Source: Desulfurispirillum indicum S5
GTDB lineage: Bacteria > Chrysiogenota > Chrysiogenetes > Chrysiogenales > Chrysiogenaceae
NCBI RefSeq assembly: GCF_000177635.2
Contig: NC_014836.1
Span: 787,501 to 851,500 of the forward strand
Direction of reading: 5' to 3'
Length of the DNA: 64,000 nt
The notes below the pieces were generated by a model. That model was given only the letters and a program-made list of their open reading frames with translations, was not told the origin of the DNA and did not search any database. Each line of letters opens with the position of its first letter. The first letter of the stretch is position 1. Both the position numbers and the translations under genes were made by a program. Shown here piece after piece: positions 1 through 7,817 of the stretch.

Positions 1-629
1 TCCACGCGCTCATCGGTGATGATGATGGTCACGCCGGCGTTGAGGAAGGCCTGCTCCCGTAATCGGTTGGAAAGTATTTCATAGCTGAATTCGGTGGTTT
101 CGAAAATCTGAGAATCGGGAAGGAAGCGAATCTTTGTGCCTGTACTGCGCGTTTCGCCGACCACTTCAAGGGGCTGCTGGGGGAAACCGCGACGGTAGGA
201 TTGGCGGTGAATTTTTCCATCACGCTTGATTTCCAGCTCCAGTTCTTCGGAGAGGGCGTTGACGACGGAGATACCAACGCCGTGCAGGCCACCGGAAACC
301 TTATAGGAGGAGCTGTCGAACTTTCCGCCGGCATGCAGAACCGTGAGGACCACCTCTGCTGCTGAGCGGTTCTGCTCCTTGTGGAACTCAGTGGGAATGC
401 CCCGCCCGTTATCCGTTACCGTTATGCTGTTATCGGTGTGGATTACCACTTCGACGGTATCGCAGTGTCCTGCCAGAGCTTCATCAATGGAGTTGTCAAC
501 GACTTCGTAGACCAGGTGGTGCAAGCCCGTTATTCCCGTTGAGCCGATGTACATCCCGGGACGCTTGCGAACGGCCTCCAGACCTTCGAGAACTTTGATG
601 CTGTCGGCGCCGTATGCCTGCTGGGTCAT
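1..629 (-). CDS. gyrB: DNA gyrase subunit B, N-terminal part (runs off the left edge)
   Basis: Encodes the first ~209 residues of the ATPase subunit of type II topoisomerase, which drives negative supercoiling. The leftward reading starts at the ATG at 627-629, preceded by a GAAGAGG ribosome site. It shows the GHKL ATPase hallmarks in order: the N-terminal ATP-lid region ([14 protein letters not shown]), [10 protein letters not shown] with the Mg-coordinating Asn, [10 protein letters not shown], and the [15 protein letters not shown] glycine loop. The early [11 protein letters not shown] segment and spacing suit GyrB rather than ParE, although the two are hard to separate from this part alone. 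The gene is divergent from groES-groEL. No frameshift is seen; the C-terminal toprim region lies outside the window. Confidence 0.95.
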   Translation of the reverse strand, partial: MTQQAYGADSIKVLEGLEAVRKRPGMYIGSTGITGLHHLVYEVVDNSIDEALAGHCDTVEVVIHTDNSITVTDNGRGIPTEFHKEQNRSAAEVVLTVLHAGGKFDSSSYKVSGGLHGVGISVVNALSEELELEIKRDGKIHRQSYRRGFPQQPLEVVGETRSTGTKIRFLPDSQIFETTEFSYEILSNRLREQAFLNAGVTIIITDERV

Positions 630-670
630 CCAGATACCTCTTCTGTGTAAATCTTTTTTGTGAACACTCT

Positions 671-699
671 ATCATATAGCAGTCCTGTGTTTTTTGCCA
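671..699 (-). promoter_or_regulatory. Candidate sigma-70 promoter for gyrB
   Basis: On the minus strand TGGCAA (694-699) and TATGAT (671-676) are separated by 17 bases, about 40 bases ahead of the gyrB start. The -10 box is good and the -35 box is weak, so this is a prediction only. Confidence 0.4.
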
Positions 700-759
700 G
701 CGAAGATGTCTCTCCCCTGTTAAAGGGAGTTGCGGTGCGTGGGGTCGGCAATTTTTCCC

Positions 760-788
760 TTGCATTTGCCCCTGGATTTTATTATATC
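760..788 (+). promoter_or_regulatory. Promoter of groES-groEL
   Basis: TTGCAT (760-765) and TATATC (783-788) are 17 bases apart. This places the transcription start close to or inside the CIRCE inverted repeat just downstream, the usual arrangement for HrcA-repressed chaperonin operons. Confidence 0.55.
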
Positions 789-792
789 AGTG

Positions 793-819
793 CTGGCACT
801 CGCCGTGGTTGAGTGCCGA
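793..819. promoter_or_regulatory. CIRCE element (HrcA operator)
   Basis: CTGGCACTC (793-801), a 9-base spacer, then GAGTGCCGA (811-819). This matches the CIRCE consensus TTAGCACTC-N9-GAGTGCTAA closely, including the exact 9-base spacer. It lies between the promoter and groES. Established knowledge: HrcA binds CIRCE and represses groESL, with GroEL acting as the thermometer. No hrcA gene is in this window. Confidence 0.92.
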
Positions 820-862
820 TAATCGGAACTCATTATCATATCTTCATTCAGGAGGCATACGA

Positions 863-1153
863 ATGAATATTCGTCCATTGCAAGACCGAATCATCGTCAA
901 GCGCATCGAAGCAGAAGAGAAGACTGCCAGCGGAATCATCATTCCCGATACGGCCAAAGAGAAGCCCATGGAAGGCAATGTCATGGCAGTTGGCCCCGGC
1001 AAGGCACTTGATAATGGCAATACCATTGTTCCTACGGTAAAAGCTGGTGACAAGGTGCTCTTCAGCAAGTACGCCGGCACCGAAGTGAAAATCGACGGCC
1101 AGGAGTACATCATCATGCGTGAAGACGATATCCTGGGCGTTATTGAAGGCTGA
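863..1153 (+). CDS. groES: Co-chaperonin GroES
   Basis: A 96-residue GroES/Cpn10 that forms the heptameric lid of the GroEL folding chamber in the cytoplasm. The start at 863 is chosen because a strong GGAGG site lies at 851-855 and the protein then begins [14 protein letters not shown], the family N terminus; an upstream in-frame start would add an unconserved tail reading through CIRCE. The mobile-loop region ([18 protein letters not shown]) and the [15 protein letters not shown] roof segment are present. It is 50 bases ahead of groEL, in one operon under the CIRCE-controlled promoter. Confidence 0.98.
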   Translation: MNIRPLQDRIIVKRIEAEEKTASGIIIPDTAKEKPMEGNVMAVGPGKALDNGNTIVPTVKAGDKVLFSKYAGTEVKIDGQEYIIMREDDILGVIEG

Positions 1154-1197
1154 TCAGCCATCACATTCTTCGTACACTCCATTCTATTTTGAGGTGA

Positions 1198-2853
<1,656 letters not shown>

Positions 2854-2885
2854 TCCCCTTTGTCTGCCCCTGACTCATAATTGGT

Positions 2886-2919
2886 AAAGGCCAGCCGGAG
2901 TGCTCCGGCTGGCCTTTTT
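2886..2919 (+). terminator. Rho-independent terminator after groEL
   Basis: A near-perfect GC-rich inverted repeat (arms 2889-2900 and 2903-2914, GGCCAGCCGGAG and its complement) runs straight into TTTTT. It closes the groES-groEL operon. Confidence 0.9.
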
Positions 2920-3005
2920 GCGTCCCTGCCATTGTACAGCAGGGGCAAGTCTGCTAAGCTGGGAGCCATTTCTGAAACAGGCATTTTCACGGGAAGGGTC
3001 GCCCC

Positions 3006-3698
3006 ATGCATGATATTAAGGAAACCATACACGAAGTTATTTTTGCGGTGCTGCCCATTGCCTGCGTGGTTATCCTGATGCAGTTCACCATCATCTGGCT
3101 TCCCATGGAAACCTTCCTGCAGTTTCTGGCGGGGCTGGTCATGGTGACCCTGGGGCTCATGTTCTTTCTGGTAGGTGTCCAGGTGGGTCTGCTGCCTGTC
3201 GGGGAGATGATTGGCTCGGCCCTGCCCCGCACCGGTAAGGCCAGTCTGGTGATAATCTTCGGCTTTATTCTGGGGTTTGTGGTGACGGTGGCGGAGCCTG
3301 ATGTACGCGTGCTGGCTATCCAGGTGGACATAGTCTCGGACGGTCAGATTGGCAAGAATCTGCTGATCTATACCGTGGCCCTTGGGGTAGCCTTTTTTGT
3401 CGGCCTGGCCATGTTGCGCATTATCCTGAATATTCCCATAACCTATCTGCTCGTCGGAGGCTACGGAGCAGTATTTCTGATGGCATCATTTACTCCGGCC
3501 CACTTTATCCCCATTTCCTTTGATGCCGGGGGAGTTACCACCGGCCCCATGACGGTGCCCTTTATTCTGGCTCTGGGCGTTGGTGTGGCATCGGTACTGC
3601 GGGGGAAAACCGCCTCCAGCGATGGATTTGGCCTGGTGGCCCTGGCATCCATTGGCCCCATCCTGGCGGTGATGCTGCTGGGGGTATTCTTCACATGA
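3006..3698 (+). CDS. DUF1538 integral membrane protein, first of a pair
   Basis: A 230-residue polytopic inner-membrane protein with about seven hydrophobic segments, of the DUF1538 family whose function I do not know. Visible family blocks are AEPDVRVLAIQVDIVSDGQI near residue 97 and FDAGGVTTGPMTVPFILALG near residue 174. The start follows a GGGAAGGG site. Its stop overlaps the start of the next gene by four bases (ATGA), so the two are translationally coupled and probably form a complex. The block structure shared with the next gene shows a duplication. The coupled P-II-like gene suggests a regulated transporter or channel; that is inference. Confidence 0.85.
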   Translation: MHDIKETIHEVIFAVLPIACVVILMQFTIIWLPMETFLQFLAGLVMVTLGLMFFLVGVQVGLLPVGEMIGSALPRTGKASLVIIFGFILGFVVTVAEPDVRVLAIQVDIVSDGQIGKNLLIYTVALGVAFFVGLAMLRIILNIPITYLLVGGYGAVFLMASFTPAHFIPISFDAGGVTTGPMTVPFILALGVGVASVLRGKTASSDGFGLVALASIGPILAVMLLGVFFT

Positions 3699-4429
3699 AT
3701 ATTCAGATCTTCGCCGGATTTTCTCACGTACTGACCGAAGTCGCCTTTGCCCTTATTCCCCTGCTGGTTCTGTTCATGATCTTTCAGTTTTTTTTCCTGA
3801 AATTGCCCATGCGTCGGCTGGTGGATATCTTCAAGGGCATGATACTGACCTTTATCGGCCTTGCCCTGTTCCTCCAGGGGGTACACATCGGCTTTCTGCC
3901 TACCGGAGAGTATATGGGCGCCATCATGGGGGCCTTCAGGCATAACTGGGTGCTGATTCCCATCGGGTTTGTGCTGGGGTTTGTGGCCACTTTTGCCGAG
4001 CCGGCCGTGCGCATTCTCAACATTGAGGTGGAAAAGGTCTCCAGTGGCTACATTCCCCGCAAGGTCATGCTCTATACCCTCTCCATTGGCGTTGCGCTTT
4101 CCATCGCCCTCTCCATGGCCCGCATGCTGTTGGGAATTCCCCTGTGGTACATCATTATTCCCGGCTACCTGCTGGCCCTGCTGATGATTCGCTATTCCAC
4201 CAAGACATTTACGGCGGTGGCTTTCGACTCTGGCGGCGTAGCCACGGGCCCCATGACCGTTACCTTTATTATGGCCATGTCCGTGGGAGCGGCCACGGTG
4301 ATGGAGGGGCGCGATCCCCTGCTGGATGGCTTTGGCATGATTACCCTGGTGGCCCTGGCCCCCATTCTTTCCGTTCTCACACTGGGACTGCTGTATCGTC
4401 GCAGTGAAAGGCAAGGAGACAAGGCATGA
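3695..4429 (+). CDS. DUF1538 integral membrane protein, second of a pair
   Basis: A 244-residue paralogue of the preceding gene with the same blocks: EPAVRILNIEVEKVSSGYI near residue 106 and FDSGGVATGPMTVTFIMAMS near residue 176. About seven transmembrane segments are visible. It overlaps its neighbours on both sides by four bases, giving a tightly coupled three-gene unit. The glycine/threonine-rich GGV.TGPMTV block in a membrane segment looks like a substrate or ion path, but no function is established from the sequence. Confidence 0.85.
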   Translation: MNIQIFAGFSHVLTEVAFALIPLLVLFMIFQFFFLKLPMRRLVDIFKGMILTFIGLALFLQGVHIGFLPTGEYMGAIMGAFRHNWVLIPIGFVLGFVATFAEPAVRILNIEVEKVSSGYIPRKVMLYTLSIGVALSIALSMARMLLGIPLWYIIIPGYLLALLMIRYSTKTFTAVAFDSGGVATGPMTVTFIMAMSVGAATVMEGRDPLLDGFGMITLVALAPILSVLTLGLLYRRSERQGDKA

Positions 4430-5127
4430 TTAACCATAAACTCCTGGTGACTATTGTCAAGAAGGGCCTGTCGCAGAAGGTCATCAAAGCCTCTAAACAG
4501 GCGGGTGCCGAAGGTGGGACCACCATCCCCGGCAAGGGCACGGGTCTGGCCCAGAAGAATTTTTTGGGTTTTTGTATTGAGCCGGAAAAGGAGATTATCC
4601 TGACCCTGATTTCAAAAGAAGTGATGAACGGGGCCCTGGAGGCCATTGCCCGGTCGGCTGAGCTGGATAAGACCGGAAATGGGATTGCCTTTGTGATTGA
4701 TGTGTGTCAGGTGATCGGCATTGCCCACCTGACGGAAGCGTGTGAGCTGAGCTGCAGTGCGGGAGGATGTATGAGTAATACCGGATATGAGCTTATTGTG
4801 ACGGTGGTCAACAAGGGCAATGCGGAAATCGTCGTGGATGCCACCAAGCGGGCAGGAGCTCAGGGTGGGACAATCATTTATGGACGTGGAACGGGAATTC
4901 ACGAGCAGGCGAAGCTCTTCTCCATTGCCATAGAACCGGAAAAGGAGCTGGTGTTGACCCTGATTGAACGGGCCAGGGTGCAGGATGTGCTGAGTGCCAT
5001 TCAGGAAGATGTGGCCATCAACGAACCTGGCAGGGGAATCTCCTTTGTGTTGCCTGTGGAGCAGACCATGGGCATCAAAAGCCATGCTGCCGCCCAGGTT
5101 GTTTCGGAGTGCAATGGCTCCGAGTGA
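4426..5127 (+). CDS. Tandem P-II-like signalling protein
   Basis: A 233-residue soluble protein made of two P-II-like ferredoxin-fold repeats, about residues 1-105 and 120-225. Each begins with a HKLLVTIV/YELIVTVV strand, followed by a Gly-rich GAEGGTTIPGKGTG or GAQGGTIIYGRGTG turn, an EPEKE(I/L) strand, and GNGIAFVIDV or GRGISFVLPV near the end. The glycine-rich turn sits where classical P-II proteins have the long uridylylated T-loop, so the loop is short here. Classical P-II proteins are trimers of single domains, so a fused pair is a variant. It overlaps the second DUF1538 gene by four bases, implying it gates or senses for that membrane pair. Confidence 0.8.
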   Translation: MINHKLLVTIVKKGLSQKVIKASKQAGAEGGTTIPGKGTGLAQKNFLGFCIEPEKEIILTLISKEVMNGALEAIARSAELDKTGNGIAFVIDVCQVIGIAHLTEACELSCSAGGCMSNTGYELIVTVVNKGNAEIVVDATKRAGAQGGTIIYGRGTGIHEQAKLFSIAIEPEKELVLTLIERARVQDVLSAIQEDVAINEPGRGISFVLPVEQTMGIKSHAAAQVVSECNGSE

Positions 5128-5147
5128 TGCGCCCTGGCCGTAGTCAC

Positions 5148-5483
5148 CTATGCTGACTTGCTCTGACGGCGAAGCTGGGTGAGCTTTTCAGCGTGCTCTT
5201 CATCAAGGAAGACCCGCGCGCAGGTGAAAAAATTCATGATGCAAGGATGCTTTACGCGATAGTAAATTCTGTGACCACACCTCTGAGCGGTGACAATGCC
5301 AGTAGAAGCCAGGATGCCGAGGTGGCGGGAAATGGTTGACTGGTCATAGGACGTCATATCCACTATATCCTGTACGCACACCCTTTTTCTGGCAATGAGC
5401 TCCAGGATAAACAGTCGTGTTGGGTGTGCAAGTGCCTTTGCCACTTCACCAATTAAAGTATACTGTCCTCGATACTCCTCCAT
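5148..5483 (-). CDS. ArsR/SmtB-family transcriptional regulator
   Basis: A 111-residue winged-helix regulator. The N-terminal ALAHPTRLFILELI helix, the DQSTISRHLGILASTGIV recognition helix and the HRIYYRV wing are typical. The alpha-3 metal box (ELCVCDL in ArsR/SmtB) reads RVCVQDI, so only one of its cysteines remains. Further cysteines sit near the C terminus (HPCIMNFFTCARVF). It could bind metal or metalloid differently, or sense redox/sulfur compounds. It faces the P-II gene tail to tail. Immediately upstream, where its promoter should be, lies a transposable element, which then abuts napH. Confidence 0.85.
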   Translation of the reverse strand: MEEYRGQYTLIGEVAKALAHPTRLFILELIARKRVCVQDIVDMTSYDQSTISRHLGILASTGIVTAQRCGHRIYYRVKHPCIMNFFTCARVFLDEEHAEKLTQLRRQSKSA

Positions 5484-5496
5484 ATTTCTCCTCCTT

Positions 5497-5856
5497 ACTC
5501 AACTTTCGCACCTTGTTGTCTTGGGTTAAGGTGTTGTTATCCCGGCGTTTATCGCGCGGAAACCGTATTGATTCTGAATGCTTGACTTATCTGGTATTCC
5601 ATTTTTCGTCTCCGGATATTGTCTTTTCTGACCGCGCAAAAAGGACACAAAAACGCGCCCCCGAACGCCCGTTTTTCCGGATCGCCTGCTCGCCTGTCCT
5701 GGAGATCCGGCAGCAGGCTGCTCAAAGAGGCCCATCTGCTGCGTTGCCGGGCATCGCTCGTCACTGCGACGTACAGGAAGTACGCCTTCTGCCATTCCAA
5801 TATGGTATCAGTGTCGACGCCGACAACCTGCCGTTTCGGGGGTGCGAAACTTCAGT
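5497..5856. mobile_element. Non-autonomous transposable element, copy A
   Basis: A 360-bp element with no convincing gene. Its ends are inverted: ACTCAACTTTCGCACC (5497-5512) against ACTGAAGTTTCGCACC (complement of 5841-5856), 14 of 16 identical. CCTT occurs directly on both sides (5493-5496 and 5857-5860), consistent with a 4-bp target duplication. About 215 bp from the left end is nearly identical to copies B (28989-29648) and C (52676-53013, inverted). The last ~50 bp match copy B; the centre differs. It fills the gap between napH and arsR, touching the napH stop codon. Confidence 0.75.
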
Positions 5857-5858
5857 CC

Positions 5859-6725
5859 TTAGTTTCCAGAACTTGTGCGTCTGCCCTGGGTTCCCATGGA
5901 AAAGAACAGGGCGCAGCTTTTGCCAGAGCTTTGTCTGCACACATCAATGCACTCACCACAGTTATGACACAAGGGATCGTGGCCCTGGCGACGGGGGTCC
6001 AGCCCCATGGGGCAGGCACTCTGGCACTGTCCACATTGCGTGCACTGGGTCGGATCCAGAGTAATGTGTATTCCGCGCTGGGTTTTAAAGGCACTCAGGC
6101 AGGTTCCCGTGGGGCAGAAAAGGCGGCACCAGAAGCGTGGCCGCAGCAGTTCAATCATGATCAGGGCGAAAATCAGCGCCATTTCAAAGGTTATATAGCC
6201 GAACTTCACCAGCACCAGTGCCTGGGAGGAAAGAATCCCCGGAGGGAGAATCAGATTCAGCACCGGTACCCCGGCGACTCCTACTAAGACCATTCCCGCC
6301 AGCAGGAAGCCAAAACGAAATGCATTGGCGCGCCGGGATGGGCACATGGTTGAAGCGTTGTGCTCTGGAAGGCCCAGTTTTCTTCTCAGGGCAGCAATGC
6401 CATCGCTGATGAGGTAGTAGGGGCAGGCCCAGCTGCACCAGACCCTGCCGAGGATTACCATGAGCAGCAGAGGAATGGCCAGGGAGGCCAGCATGGCAGC
6501 TGAAATGCTGGTGGATGCCAGCATGACCTGGAAGATGGCAATGGGATCAGCCATAGCCAGCTCCCCGATATCCAGTGAGTAGAAGGTGCCCTTGGCAAAG
6601 TGGATTTTGAGGGTGTTCAGAAAGGGGATCAAAAAGATGAAGAAGACCACGGAAAACTGCACCAGCCTTCTCCAGGTGGTAATATTGGACCAGTCGGGCA
6701 GTGCTGGCCGATAGTGAAATCTCAT
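5859..6725 (-). CDS. napH: Quinol dehydrogenase membrane subunit NapH
   Basis: A 288-residue inner-membrane iron-sulfur protein that, with NapG, passes electrons from the quinol pool toward periplasmic nitrate reductase. Four or more membrane segments are seen, with the family CxxxCP motifs CSWACP near residue 97 and CRLFCP near residue 201. Two 4Fe-4S motifs follow in the C-terminal cytoplasmic part (CTQCGQCQSACP and CHNCGECIDVC). It starts three bases after the napG stop. The reading frame ends three bases inside the edge of transposable element copy A, so the insertion sits exactly at the gene's 3' end without disrupting it. Confidence 0.93.
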   Translation of the reverse strand: MRFHYRPALPDWSNITTWRRLVQFSVVFFIFLIPFLNTLKIHFAKGTFYSLDIGELAMADPIAIFQVMLASTSISAAMLASLAIPLLLMVILGRVWCSWACPYYLISDGIAALRRKLGLPEHNASTMCPSRRANAFRFGFLLAGMVLVGVAGVPVLNLILPPGILSSQALVLVKFGYITFEMALIFALIMIELLRPRFWCRLFCPTGTCLSAFKTQRGIHITLDPTQCTQCGQCQSACPMGLDPRRQGHDPLCHNCGECIDVCRQSSGKSCALFFSMGTQGRRTSSGN

Positions 6726-6728
6726 GTC

Positions 6729-7493
6729 TTATTCCCACCCCTCGACGGATTCCTGAACCTGAAAGTCATATTCAAAGGTGGGCTTCTGCCCTTGAGGTGA
6801 GAGCTCCTGTTTGCGTTGCAGCAACTCTTCCCGATGGTAGATGCCGTCCGCTGGACCATGGGATGTGTCCGGGCTGGTACGGCGGCTGCGCAGGTGGTAC
6901 ATGCCGCTGCGCAGATCGTCCACCATGCCCTCTGTGATGATCTGCATGGATTTTGGCCTGGTGGGGCATTTCTCCACGCAGGCCCCGCAGCCAACGCATT
7001 CATCGGTAATGACAGGCAGGAGGCCATTCTTAAGGATAATGGCTGTGTCGCGCAGGGGACAGACGTTGAAGCAGACGTTGCAGATCATGGCGCTGCCATC
7101 GCGGGAAACGCCCTGCAGCTCATCCTGCTCATAGATATAGTTCAGGCAGGTCTTTTCGTTGATGCGGGCAATTCCCATGCGCACCTGCAGGGGCCTGATG
7201 ACGTGGGGGTCCAGCGCCCCCGTTGGGCAGACTGGTGGGCAGAGCATGCACAGGTAGCAGCCACGCTGCTGGGCGTACACATAGGGAGTGCCGATCTGCA
7301 GGCGATCATAGTAGCTGGAGCGCTGGATGGAGGAGTAGGGGCAGACCTCGATACAGCGGGCACAGCGAATACACAGCTCCATGAAACGCTCCTCTTCCAC
7401 GGCACCCGGCGGGCGCATGCGATCGGCAGCGAAGTCATCCTTAAAGGGGTTTTCGTTGAGCGCAGAGCGCAGCCACTGAACCAGTCCACTCAT
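6729..7493 (-). CDS. napG: Ferredoxin-type protein NapG
   Basis: A 254-residue protein with four 4Fe-4S motifs in order: CIRCARCIEVCP, CYLCMLCPPVCP, CNVCFNVCP and CVGCGACVEKCP. It partners NapH in quinol oxidation for nitrate reduction. NapG proteins usually carry an N-terminal Tat signal. Here the N terminus (MSGLVQWLRSALNENPFKDD) shows no twin-arginine motif, so export is unclear, or it may stay on the inner face. It shares one base with the napD stop, so the genes are tightly coupled. Confidence 0.92.
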   Translation of the reverse strand: MSGLVQWLRSALNENPFKDDFAADRMRPPGAVEEERFMELCIRCARCIEVCPYSSIQRSSYYDRLQIGTPYVYAQQRGCYLCMLCPPVCPTGALDPHVIRPLQVRMGIARINEKTCLNYIYEQDELQGVSRDGSAMICNVCFNVCPLRDTAIILKNGLLPVITDECVGCGACVEKCPTRPKSMQIITEGMVDDLRSGMYHLRSRRTSPDTSHGPADGIYHREELLQRKQELSPQGQKPTFEYDFQVQESVEGWE

Positions 7494-7765
7494 TAGATGG
7501 CCTGTTGATTCGCGCTGCAGAGTGCTTCCACGTCATCTTCAAAGTGAAAGGCGTGGTGGGCCACGTCGAGAACGCCTTCTTGTTTACTGATCTCTTCGTG
7601 CAGGCGCTCGATGTCCTTGCTGTCCTGGGCCTCGAATATGGCTACCAGCTGGAGCCTGTCGTCGGACACACCGTGGATCTCCACGCGTCCCGACTGGCAG
7701 AGGGCGCGTGCAATCTGTTCATTAAAGGGATTTTTCAGGCTGATAATGCATGCGGAAAGTACCAT
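7493..7765 (-). CDS. napD: Nitrate reductase maturation chaperone NapD
   Basis: A 90-residue ferredoxin-fold chaperone that binds the Tat signal of NapA and helps cofactor loading before export. It starts MVLSACIISLKNP, with the typical first beta strand, and has the right size and position between napA and napG. Its stop overlaps the start of napG. A strong GC hairpin lies between its start and the napA stop. Confidence 0.9.
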   Translation of the reverse strand: MVLSACIISLKNPFNEQIARALCQSGRVEIHGVSDDRLQLVAIFEAQDSKDIERLHEEISKQEGVLDVAHHAFHFEDDVEALCSANQQAI

Positions 7766-7784
7766 TGCGTCCTCCGGGGATAAT

Positions 7785-7810
7785 CCCGCCCCCCCCAGCC
7801 GGGGGGCGGG
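7785..7810 (-). other. Strong GC hairpin between napA and napD
   Basis: CCCGCCCCCC pairs with GGGGGGCGGG around a six-base loop (CCAGCC) inside the 52-base napA-napD gap. No T-run follows on the minus strand, so it is not a classical terminator. It could stabilise the 3' end of napA mRNA or attenuate transcription, making NapA more abundant than NapDGH. Confidence 0.6.
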
Positions 7811-7817
7811 AAAAGGG

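Noticed and set aside
5549-5800. Reading frames inside the three transposable-element copies sharing GAFLCPFCAVKKDNIQRRKM-like text (5549-5800, 29041-29289, 52716-52961)
   Set aside because: The shared text follows from DNA-level identity of the elements; the frames diverge or shift outside it and no ribosome site or known domain supports a gene.
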